From: JAFMPW01 sp041743085
Lineage (GTDB): Bacteria; Bacteroidota; Bacteroidia; Flavobacteriales; Flavobacteriaceae
DNA: 64,000 nt
Direction of reading: 5' to 3'
Assembly (NCBI GenBank): GCA_041743085.1
Contig: JBGTNL010000049.1
Span: 1-64,000, forward strand
The notes under the pieces are model-generated. The model was not told where the DNA came from and did no database searches. It was given only the letters and a program-made list of their open reading frames with translations. Below, piece by piece: positions 54,848-62,366 of this stretch (its first letter is position 1; each line of letters begins with the position of its first letter). The position numbers and the translations under genes were made by a program.

Positions 54848-55357
54848 GGCATCTTAATTTTATCGGCAATTACGGATCAGGAACGCAGAATAGGGACTAA
54901 TAAACTATTTTAAATCACTAATGTCCGGTTAAAGACGTAAGACCGCTGCGCTACAAGACATAAGATGTAAGACTTGATTGTAAGCAACTGAAAATCATAT
55001 AGTTGATTTCAGGTGCCAAAGGTACGTTCATACTTGTTGGCAATGTATCAAAAGCAAGCCCTTGGATAACAAATATAATGGGACCGCCCAATATATTTGC
55101 AGTTTTGGCATTACCGGACAACAATAATTTTAAATTAGCAAATCCGACCGTAAACTTCCCGATCAGATCACCTTCATTTTATATTTGGCATTTCATGACC
55201 GTCAAGATAAGGTTTCACTAAAATAAATTATCTTTAGGATATGGTAAAGCAAAAAGAAAAAGAAACCGGCTTGAGGAAAATAATTCCGACATCGAAGTAA
55301 AATGCTTATTTTAAGCATCGAAGTTTATGCCAGAAACATAATCAAATAAATAAAAAC
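54848..55357. other. 510-bp gap with an inverted dispersed repeat, no gene supported
   Basis: It contains one copy of a ~55-bp repeat (54917-54972) whose other copy lies inverted near 62205-62262. An open frame at 55003-55221 (72 codons) has no domain, signal or ribosome site and is rejected. The hairpin-like CTGAAAATCA/TGATTTCAG lies near 54990-55012. The region ends with the A-rich leader of the isomerase-like gene. Confidence 0.5.
54917..54972 (+). repeat. Dispersed ~55-bp repeat, copy A
   Basis: Its reverse complement matches 62205-62262 closely; shared blocks include GTCTTTAACCGGACA and GTCTTATGTCT. It also contains internal AAGAC-TAAGAC-type short repeats. Intergenic in both places, inverted relative to copy B. 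Confidence 0.7.
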
Positions 55358-56227
55358 ATGAAACGCAGATCCTTTATCGGCACCTCGGCAGCGGCCTCCA
55401 TAGGTTTAATAGCCCCCAAGAGCAGCAATGCAATGGACGCAAAATACCATTCGGAGAACGAGCTGAAAAACCGCATAAATCACAGTGCTTGTTATTGGTG
55501 CTACAATACTATTCCCCTTGATACCTTTCTACAAAATCTTAAGAGTTTGGGAGTCAAATCTATTGATCTTGTTGGGCCTGAAGATTTTCCCCTGCTTAAA
55601 AAACACGGTATCCACGCCTCTATGTGCTGGGGCGCCGGAAAAGGGATTGTAGAGGGATGGAACGATCCACAACTGCATGCAGAACTGATTGCGGATTACA
55701 AGGAAAAGATCCCCATCATTGCGGAAGCCGGCTACACCAATCTCATCTGCTTCAGCGGAAACAGAAACGGGATGGATGATGATACGGGGCTGAAAAATTG
55801 TGTGCAGGGACTGGAACAGATCCTGCCACTGGCAGAACAGCACGGGGTGGTGATCCAGATGGAATTATTGAATTCCAAAGTAGATCATAAGGACTATATG
55901 TGCGACCATACCGACTGGGGCGTAGAGCTCTGCAAGCAACTCGGTTCCAATCATTTCAAACTTCTCTATGACATTTATCACATGCAGATCATGGAAGGTG
56001 ACGTAATACGGACTATTCGGGACAATAACCAATATTTCGGGCACTACCATACAGGAGGAAATCCCGGCAGGCACGAAATAGATGAAACCCAGGAATTGTT
56101 TTATCCGGCAGTAATGCGGGCCATATTGGAAACCGGTTTTAAGGGACATGTTGCCCAGGAGTTTATCCCAACCTGGGAGGATAAGATAGCCGCTTTGAAA
56201 CAGGGGGTATTTATTTGTGACGTTTAA
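55358..56227 (+). CDS. TIM-barrel sugar isomerase with Tat-type signal (hydroxypyruvate isomerase-like)
   Basis: A 289-residue protein with a twin-arginine-type signal (MKRRSFIGTSAAAS; RRSFIG fits the Tat consensus) followed by an AP-endonuclease/xylose-isomerase-like barrel. Metal-binding residues appear in IQMELLNSKV (Glu), LLYDIYHMQ (Asp, His), HYHTGGNPGRHEID (His) and the final AQEFIPT (Glu), the pattern of hydroxypyruvate isomerases (Hyi). Enzymes of this kind in Bacteroidota are secreted and act on unknown sugars. Confidence 0.88.
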   Translation: MKRRSFIGTSAAASIGLIAPKSSNAMDAKYHSENELKNRINHSACYWCYNTIPLDTFLQNLKSLGVKSIDLVGPEDFPLLKKHGIHASMCWGAGKGIVEGWNDPQLHAELIADYKEKIPIIAEAGYTNLICFSGNRNGMDDDTGLKNCVQGLEQILPLAEQHGVVIQMELLNSKVDHKDYMCDHTDWGVELCKQLGSNHFKLLYDIYHMQIMEGDVIRTIRDNNQYFGHYHTGGNPGRHEIDETQELFYPAVMRAILETGFKGHVAQEFIPTWEDKIAALKQGVFICDV

Positions 56228-56319
56228 ACCCCTTTTATTTCTCACATCTGCCGGGAGATGATAGGAAAACGCTGTGCTAAAACCCCGGGGCATACATATT
56301 CTTTTCCTGCCCGGGCTTC

Positions 56320-56841
56320 CTAATTGCCCAAGGCTTCCGCGATTTTCTTGTTCCACAGCAACTGCTTCTCGCGGTCCCGGGAATAATCGGTTTCCTTGTC
56401 ATACCGATTCTGAAATGCGGTAAGCTCCCTGTTGATCTGCCTGTAAATGGATTTTACCTCCCCTTTAACATCTTTGGTAAAATTGGTTTCGGCCACCAGT
56501 TTTCGCATTTTACGTGCAAATAATTCGGAAATATCAAAATGAAGTTGCTCGTGGCTTAGAATCACATCGTCACAAATGTCTGGTTGATACCAGGATTTGG
56601 TGGGATAGAAGAAGGTGCTCACTGTGTAATCCAGTTCAAATCCACCATCGGTTTCCATAGTTGCGAATTGGTAACTAATACCGCTGGCCGTGGTAGCAGC
56701 GGCATATGCCGTCTTAAAAGGTTTGCCCTTAAAATCCGCCCAGCTAAGCCGATGTTCAGGATGCCAAAGGATAGATTCTTCATTTTGGCACCAGCTGCAC
56801 ACGCTGAATAAGAGGATGAAAACCGAAAAATAATTCCGCAT
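56320..56841 (-). CDS. DUF922 secreted Zn-protease-like protein
   Basis: A 173-residue protein with a signal peptide (ending CSWCQ). It matches DUF922: LSWADFKGKP near the N-terminus and CDDVILSHEQLHFDISELFA, in which SHEQLHF provides an HExxH-like motif (HEQLH) of a predicted zinc-dependent protease. Biological substrate unknown. Located on the minus strand between OsmC and the convergent isomerase gene. Confidence 0.88.
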   Translation of the reverse strand: MRNYFSVFILLFSVCSWCQNEESILWHPEHRLSWADFKGKPFKTAYAAATTASGISYQFATMETDGGFELDYTVSTFFYPTKSWYQPDICDDVILSHEQLHFDISELFARKMRKLVAETNFTKDVKGEVKSIYRQINRELTAFQNRYDKETDYSRDREKQLLWNKKIAEALGN

Positions 56842-56958
56842 TTGGTTCTTGCTGTAACCGTTTCCTATTTAAACGTAGTAAAAAGCATTTCTGTATAAAG
56901 GAAACCTCAAATTTCAACTGACAGATGGCGCGGCACTTTTTGGTATAGATACAGCATG

Positions 56959-57363
56959 CTACAATACCCAATGAAAGCTTATGTCGCGCTTAATATCGGG
57001 ATGGAGACTTTTATGCACCGGACATGTATTTGCAGTATGTTCCAGGATTTTTCTTTGTTTTTCGGACACCTTGGATGGCAGGCTAAGTTTCACGTTTATC
57101 TCCGATATTCTCCTTGGTTCGGAAGCCATAATTTTAGTTACTTCTGCCGTCGAATTAGTAAGATCTACCCCCATCTCCCTTGCTTTTATACCCATAACGG
57201 TAAGCATGCAACTGGCCAATCCGGTGGCTACGGTATCTGTAGGGGAAAATGCCTGTCCTAACCCATTGTTGTCTACGGGGGCATCCGTAATGAACCGATT
57301 GCCCGAACGGAGATGGGTGCAGGTAGTTCGTAACTCTCCCGTATAGGTTACTTTGGATGTCAT
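56959..57363 (-). CDS. OsmC family protein
   Basis: A 134-residue OsmC/Ohr-fold protein. ASCMLTVMGIKAREMGVDL carries the first redox Cys of the family and NTCPVHKSLHPDI the second. Members reduce hydroperoxides with thiol or lipoyl donors. It starts 2 bases after the stop of the LysM gene, so it is in the guaA-LysM-osmC transcription unit. Confidence 0.93.
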   Translation of the reverse strand: MTSKVTYTGELRTTCTHLRSGNRFITDAPVDNNGLGQAFSPTDTVATGLASCMLTVMGIKAREMGVDLTNSTAEVTKIMASEPRRISEINVKLSLPSKVSEKQRKILEHTANTCPVHKSLHPDIKRDISFHWVL

Positions 57364-57365
57364 GT

Positions 57366-59531
57366 TCAGGGATTTATTTCTTTAATATGCATGCTGTCAT
57401 ACGTCATAATGTAAGATGCCATATTAAAATAACCGGAGGTTATGTCCTTTGTATAATTGAATTTATTGCCAGTGTACTCGGTAACCCCAATCAACTCGGA
57501 TGCCTCGAAAAGATTCATTTTATAGGCGAGCTTCAGCAGAAGGTCATAGGTAAGATCAAAACCACGAACCGCATATCTGTCGGGACTACTCCCCCAACGC
57601 TTCTGGTACTGTCTGACGAAGCTATTACCTGCCACCTCACGATATGCTGAAGGATAGGTAAAATTAAGGTTGGAAAGGTGAGTGCCGGAAATAACATCAT
57701 TATCAAAAGCCCTGTTTTTATTCGTTGTAAACATCCGTACTTTAATGTCGGTCGTATTTGACGAATTTAAAATGGAGGTGACGCTGGATACCCATTTGGA
57801 ATTATTACTTTCCAGGAACACCCAATTGTCCTGCTCCTCCGACAATAACTCGGTAAGTTCTTCCAGATTAATTGAGATATTCTTCTCTTCTTCTTTGACC
57901 TCGACTATCTTTGAATCCGGAAATTTTTCCAAAATTCTTTCCTTGGCAATAACACTGGATGTATCGGCAATAATAATAATATTCTGATCTGTTACCAGTG
58001 TTTCCATATAATCTAGCATGTGTTCTCTTAACACCTCATCCGTGGGAATGGAAAAGAATACATTATTTAAGCTAATATCACTTTCCGAGGCTAAAGGGGC
58101 CAGGACGGGGATTTGTCGACTGGCAGCCTGAACCGCAACTTCTTTTAAAGAATTTATTTGCAAGGGGCCCACAATAGCGCTGACATCCATAAGGTTTTCT
58201 CCCCGTAAAATATCCTTTGTCTTTTTCATGTCCAATTGGGTATCATAGGTTTTTACATCTACGGAAATCCCTAAGCTCGCTATAGAATCTATTGCGATCA
58301 GGGCTCCGGAGTACAACCCCAGGCTATACTTTATAGCATTACTTCTTTCAATAGCTTTTTCCGCACTCTCTTCGTCCGCAAGATCAATCTTATCTAACCG
58401 AAAGGGTAATAGAAATAATAAAGTAGGTTTATTCTCAGTATGGATACTATCCAGCAGATTTATCTTATCCAATATAAGGGAGTTCTTTACTTCCAGATCG
58501 ATCGCTTTTTCTCTGGGTATCTTCAAGACCATTCCTGCCTTAAGCCCTTGGGCCAGATCGGGATTGAGATCCAAAAGCTCCTTATAGGTAATTCCTAAAT
58601 TCCTCGTCAGGGAATATTCTGTCTGTTTGGGTTTTACCTCATAGAAAATAAAATTCTCCGTATTTACTTCCCCGGAATCCTCGCTCTTTTTAGGAAGCCT
58701 GATGACCATGCCTTCCTTCAGGCCATTTTGTTTTACAATTTCCGGGTTAAGCCGTACGATCTGCTCTCCCGTAATGCCATATTCCCGGCTTAGACTATAC
58801 ATTGTCTTCTTGAGAGGTACCGTATAGGACTCGTAAAGTTGCACTTGCAGCGAATCCACAGTGCTACCCGCAATTTTTGGAAGGTTAAGGACCTGCCCAA
58901 GGGCCAGATAGTTTGTTGTCGTAGGAAGTTCCGGATTCAGTGCCACAAGACTATCAACCGTTATTCCATATTTGTGGGCAATACTCCACCTTGTTTCTTT
59001 TGGTTGAACGATATATTTCTCAAAATCTTCATGGCCGATACTATCATTTACATCCTCTACGTCCCTGTACTTAGGGATTCGGATACGCATCCCTTTCTTT
59101 AGCTGGGCCGCGTATAATTCCCTGTTATACCTTTTAATATCTTCCTCAGAGACATTATATCGCCTGGCAACTCCGTATAAAGTTTCTCTTTTTCTGACCC
59201 TGTGGGTGGTAAAGCCTATGGGCTTCTCCCGGGCGGTATCCACGCCGTTCTCACTTTTATCCGTATTCGCCGTTGGAAGCTGTTGTTGGGGGTTGGAAGC
59301 ATCCGCATTGACCGGAATCACCAGGATAGTATTAGGCTTAAGATCATCACCTTGTTTGAGCTCCTTATTATATTTAAGGATGTTGAAAGGAGTTACTCCG
59401 TATTGTCTGGCTATGCCGGTCAGGGTCTCTCCTTTCTTTACGGCATGGGTCTGAAATTTTTGGGCCGTAGCCTTACACCCAAGGAAACATGCCATGAGAA
59501 GTATAGCAAAGCATTTTAATATTCTGTTCAT
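57366..59531 (-). CDS. Lipoprotein with five LysM domains and a periplasmic-binding fold
   Basis: The 721-residue product has a lipoprotein signal (CFLGCKA) and five consecutive LysM units (about 26-345; e.g. THAVKKGETLTGIARQYGVT, YIVQPKETRWSIAHKYGIT, FYEVKPKQTEYSLTRNLGIT), which bind peptidoglycan. The rest (about 365-720) is a type 1 periplasmic-binding domain (PTLLFLLPFRLDKIDL, VSAIVGPLQINSLKEVAVQA, GFDLTYDLL). The combination is typical for Bacteroidota, related to the cell-wall-associated AmiC/LppC-like fold. It starts 2 bases after guaA. ATG 59531 is preferred over 59543. Confidence 0.9.
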   Translation of the reverse strand: MNRILKCFAILLMACFLGCKATAQKFQTHAVKKGETLTGIARQYGVTPFNILKYNKELKQGDDLKPNTILVIPVNADASNPQQQLPTANTDKSENGVDTAREKPIGFTTHRVRKRETLYGVARRYNVSEEDIKRYNRELYAAQLKKGMRIRIPKYRDVEDVNDSIGHEDFEKYIVQPKETRWSIAHKYGITVDSLVALNPELPTTTNYLALGQVLNLPKIAGSTVDSLQVQLYESYTVPLKKTMYSLSREYGITGEQIVRLNPEIVKQNGLKEGMVIRLPKKSEDSGEVNTENFIFYEVKPKQTEYSLTRNLGITYKELLDLNPDLAQGLKAGMVLKIPREKAIDLEVKNSLILDKINLLDSIHTENKPTLLFLLPFRLDKIDLADEESAEKAIERSNAIKYSLGLYSGALIAIDSIASLGISVDVKTYDTQLDMKKTKDILRGENLMDVSAIVGPLQINSLKEVAVQAASRQIPVLAPLASESDISLNNVFFSIPTDEVLREHMLDYMETLVTDQNIIIIADTSSVIAKERILEKFPDSKIVEVKEEEKNISINLEELTELLSEEQDNWVFLESNNSKWVSSVTSILNSSNTTDIKVRMFTTNKNRAFDNDVISGTHLSNLNFTYPSAYREVAGNSFVRQYQKRWGSSPDRYAVRGFDLTYDLLLKLAYKMNLFEASELIGVTEYTGNKFNYTKDITSGYFNMASYIMTYDSMHIKEINP

Positions 59532-59533
59532 AG

Positions 59534-61066
59534 TTATTCCCATTCTATGGTTGCCGGAGGTTTAGAACTAATATCATATACTACTCTGTTCACCCCCGGG
59601 ACTTTGTTAATTATATCGTTGGCAGTCTTTTGTAAAAATTCATAGGGCTTATTTACCCAATCTGCCGTCATGCCGTCCGTGCTTTCAACAGCGCGTAAAG
59701 CTACGCATTTTTCATAAGTTCGTTCGTCACCCATCACCCCTACACTATGTACGGGTAAAAGCATTGCCCCGGCCTGCCAGACCTTGTCGTACAGATTCCA
59801 ATCCTTCAGGCCATTGATAAAAATAGCATCCACCTCCTGTAGGATAGCTACCTTTTCCGCCGTTATATCCCCTAATATGCGAATGGCTAGCCCGGGACCC
59901 GGAAAAGGATGCCTGCCCAGGCGTTCCGGATCAATGTTCATGCTCTTCCCTACCCTCCGCACTTCGTCCTTAAATAACATTTTTAGCGGCTCCACCACGT
60001 TTAATTTCATAAAATCGGGCAATCCACCTACATTGTGGTGACTCTTAATAGTTGCCGATGGGCCCCCTGTTGCAGAGACCGACTCAATTACATCGGGATA
60101 AATAGTTCCCTGTGCCAACCATTTGGCATCCTCTACCGCATGTGCCTCATCATCAAAAACCTCAATAAATACCCCTCCAATGATCTTGCGTTTTTGCTCT
60201 GGATCGCTCACTCCGGACAAAGCGCCCAAAAAACGTGCCGAAGCATCCACTCCCTTAACATTAAGGCCCATCCCCTTGTATTGTTCCAGGACATCCCGAA
60301 ATTCATTTTTTCGCAATAGGCCGTTATTTACAAAGATACAATGCAGGTGTTTTCCGATGGCTTTGTGAAGCAGCATGGCCGCAACGGTGGAATCTACGCC
60401 GCCAGAAAGGCCCAGAATAACTTTGTCCCTTCCAATTTTGCGTTTTAATGCGGTCACTGTGGTTTCTATAAAGGCATCAGGTGTCCATGATCGCTCCAAT
60501 CCGGCGATGTGAACGAGAAAATTCTCCAACACTTGTTTCCCATCCGTGGTGTGGTATACCTCGGGATGAAATTGTATGCAGTAGGTAGCTTCACCCTCAA
60601 ATTTAAACGCGGCATTTTGAACATCGTTCGTACTCGCCAGGTGGACTGTATTTTCAGGCAATTTTGTTATGGTATCCGCATGACTCATCCATACCTGGGA
60701 ACCCTCGGTAACGCCTTTCAATAAAGGCTCGTCCTTTTTTATATAAGTAAGATTGGCCCTTCCGTATTCCCTTGTGCTGGAAGGGGCTACTTTACCGCCG
60801 TTAAAGTGGGCAAGGTACTGAGCCCCAAAACAAATTCCCAACAATGGTATTTTCCCTTTAATTCGTGAGAGATCGGGATGTGGGGCGTCGTCAGCCCTTA
60901 CGGAAAAGGGGGATCCGGATAGGATCACAGCCTTGTATTCCGAAAGATCCGCGGGAGGCTTATTAAAGGGTTTTATTTCACAGAAAATATTCAGTTCCCT
61001 AACCCTTCTGGCGATGAGTTGTGTGTACTGGGAACCGAAGTCAATAATAAGGACGTTATTTTGCAT
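59534..61066 (-). CDS. guaA: GMP synthase (glutamine-hydrolysing)
   Basis: A 510-residue protein with an N-terminal amidotransferase domain (Cys79 in GICFGAQ, His167 and Glu169 in HPE), an ATP-pyrophosphatase domain with PP-loop SGGVDST (221-227) and the C-terminal dimerisation domain ending PPATIEWE. It aminates XMP to GMP. Length is normal. The start at 61066 (MQNNVLII) is chosen; the frame opens at an upstream TTG. A TATTTTTG box ends 3 bases before this ATG, so transcription may begin almost at the start codon. Confidence 0.97.
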   Translation of the reverse strand: MQNNVLIIDFGSQYTQLIARRVRELNIFCEIKPFNKPPADLSEYKAVILSGSPFSVRADDAPHPDLSRIKGKIPLLGICFGAQYLAHFNGGKVAPSSTREYGRANLTYIKKDEPLLKGVTEGSQVWMSHADTITKLPENTVHLASTNDVQNAAFKFEGEATYCIQFHPEVYHTTDGKQVLENFLVHIAGLERSWTPDAFIETTVTALKRKIGRDKVILGLSGGVDSTVAAMLLHKAIGKHLHCIFVNNGLLRKNEFRDVLEQYKGMGLNVKGVDASARFLGALSGVSDPEQKRKIIGGVFIEVFDDEAHAVEDAKWLAQGTIYPDVIESVSATGGPSATIKSHHNVGGLPDFMKLNVVEPLKMLFKDEVRRVGKSMNIDPERLGRHPFPGPGLAIRILGDITAEKVAILQEVDAIFINGLKDWNLYDKVWQAGAMLLPVHSVGVMGDERTYEKCVALRAVESTDGMTADWVNKPYEFLQKTANDIINKVPGVNRVVYDISSKPPATIEWE

Positions 61067-61576
61067 GGGCAAAAATAGCAAAATGCCTATTTTGTAAAAT
61101 GAGGAAACAGGAATATTTATCCAATTAATTTTAAGAGTTATAAACAGGTCTATTTTCTGATCAAAGAAGAGGGTAAAAATCTGATATCGGTTCTGACCTT
61201 AAGACAGCTTAAAATCTCATCCATTGAACGAAAGAATAAAAGAAAATGTACCGTGTAGGTTGCGGGTATCGCAGATGGAAAACGGTGCTAAGAGAGGAAA
61301 AAATCCATTTCCATTTGTAGCTAGGGGGAATCACTTGACTTAATATATTGTTTAATTAGTTTATCATAATATACTGGTTATTAATTATATAAATTGATTC
61401 CTACAAATTAATTTTTAACCATTTTCAGAGCACATGCAAGGGAATTATCCGCTTTTTATGGGCGCTGAAATGAAAATTCATTATCACAGGGATTCGGATA
61501 ACTGTAAAACTTTAAAAGGAATAGATGGAGGGTGTTTTTCAGAATACTGCTCTTTTAGTCGGGGTAATTCAGCCAT

Positions 61577-61600
61577 CCAAATTGAAGCAATTCAATTTGG
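61577..61600. repeat. Perfect hairpin with GCAA tetraloop
   Basis: CCAAATTGAA-GCAA-TTCAATTTGG, 10-bp arms, 4-base GNRA-type loop on the + strand. It precedes the GC terminator by 11 bases, so both may belong to one structured + strand RNA. On the minus strand it would follow the terminator. Confidence 0.6.
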
Positions 61601-61611
61601 GGCTTAATTAA

Positions 61612-61641
61612 AAAAGCCCCGGCATGGACGCCGGGGCTTTT
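61612..61641. terminator. Strong bidirectional-looking terminator
   Basis: Stem AAAAGCCCCGGC/GCCGGGGCTTTT with loop ATGGAC. On the minus strand the T run is longer (TTTTTT then AATTAA), making that the more likely direction; on the + strand only TTTT follows. It may end bshC readthrough or a short RNA starting near 61740. Confidence 0.75.
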
Positions 61642-61674
61642 CAAATCAAAAACCAACCTAAACACATGAACTTA

Positions 61675-61731
61675 TTATTTATGACACTCCCGATGGTTAT
61701 CGGGACAAAATTTAAAAATTGTCTTTTTCAT
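61675..61731 (-). CDS. Possible 18-residue Cys/His-rich small protein
   Basis: MKKTIFKFCPDNHRECHK, ATG to TAA, with an A/T-rich upstream sequence and a strong minus-strand terminator 34 bases after its stop. Two Cys and two His could bind a metal. Part of the frame coincides with the palindrome TCCCGAT/ATCGGGA (61688-61705), a motif also seen in other gaps, so it may be only repeat DNA. No homologue is known to me. Confidence 0.25.
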   Translation of the reverse strand: MKKTIFKFCPDNHRECHK

Positions 61732-62031
61732 AGCAATTTGTATATATAACAATCAAGCTTTAAAATACCCTACCCGAAATTTTAAAAAAATTGATTTTTT
61801 TTGCGTGCAATCACGGAAAGTGCCTATTCACAGGCGATTTGAGAGGAGTAATTTTAAAATAAAAGAATTATTGTTGTCCGGTAAAATAGTTTATATGCTG
61901 AATTAACCGGCAAATACAGGGGCTTTAAAGTCTTTTAAAAGCCGGTCCCTTGATTTTGGAAAATTTTAAAATGCCGGAGTATTCACTCTTCTGAAAAACT
62001 TATTAATTTATAATCAAATGATTATCGATTA

Positions 62032-62191
62032 GGGCGTGTTAACACTAAACGGAAATCATGGATTTTTTGATGATTTTTTCGGATTTTAAGGCTGTTTTTG
62101 TAAAACATAGCGAGCTACGTTGGCAAAAACAAACGAAGAAATACGGAAAAAGGGCGAAAAATCAAATTTTAGGCTTAGTGTTAACAGGCCC
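62032..62191. mobile_element. MITE-like fold-back element, copy 2
   Basis: A 160-bp element flanked by TA (62030-62031 and 62192-62193). Left end GGGCGTGTTAACACTAA; right end, read inward on the other strand, GGGCCTGTTAACACTAA: 16 of 17 positions equal. The two halves beyond the tips are also similar in inverted orientation (CACTAA, AAA, GATTTTT, TTTTC, GTTTTT blocks in the same order), so the whole unit can fold back. It aligns with copy 1 throughout; no coding capacity. Confidence 0.88.
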
Positions 62192-62204
62192 TAGTTAAAA
62201 TTTA

Positions 62205-62262
62205 GTCTATTGTCTTATGTCTAATAGCGAAGCGGTCTTGTGTCTTTAACCGGACACTAATG
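62205..62262 (-). repeat. Dispersed ~55-bp repeat, copy B (inverted)
   Basis: Matches the reverse complement of 54917-54972, including GTCTTTAACCGGACA and TGTCTTATGTCT. It begins 12 bases after the TA flank of MITE copy 2. Confidence 0.7.
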
Positions 62263-62366
62263 TAAAAGAATTTCTATTTATTTCATTCCTTCTTACAGGC
62301 GCTAATGATTCCGTCCTTCCATTGTATAGGGAGACGGGAAGTCTTCACCAATATATCTGAAATTTT

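Larger units (their letters stand above)
61067..62366. other. 1.3-kb non-coding island with repeats, hairpins and a MITE
   Basis: From left to right: about 350 bp of plain sequence, an AT-rich stretch (61335-61420), a 10-bp perfect palindrome with GCAA loop (61577-61600), a strong GC terminator (61612-61641), a possible 18-codon frame on the minus strand (61675-61731), MITE copy 2 (62032-62191), and the inverted dispersed repeat copy (62205-62262). No protein gene of normal size is supported. Confidence 0.6.

Noticed and set aside
55003..55221. 72-codon open frame before the isomerase-like gene
   Set aside because: No recognisable domain, signal or promoter; the opposite strand is full of stops and also shows no homology.
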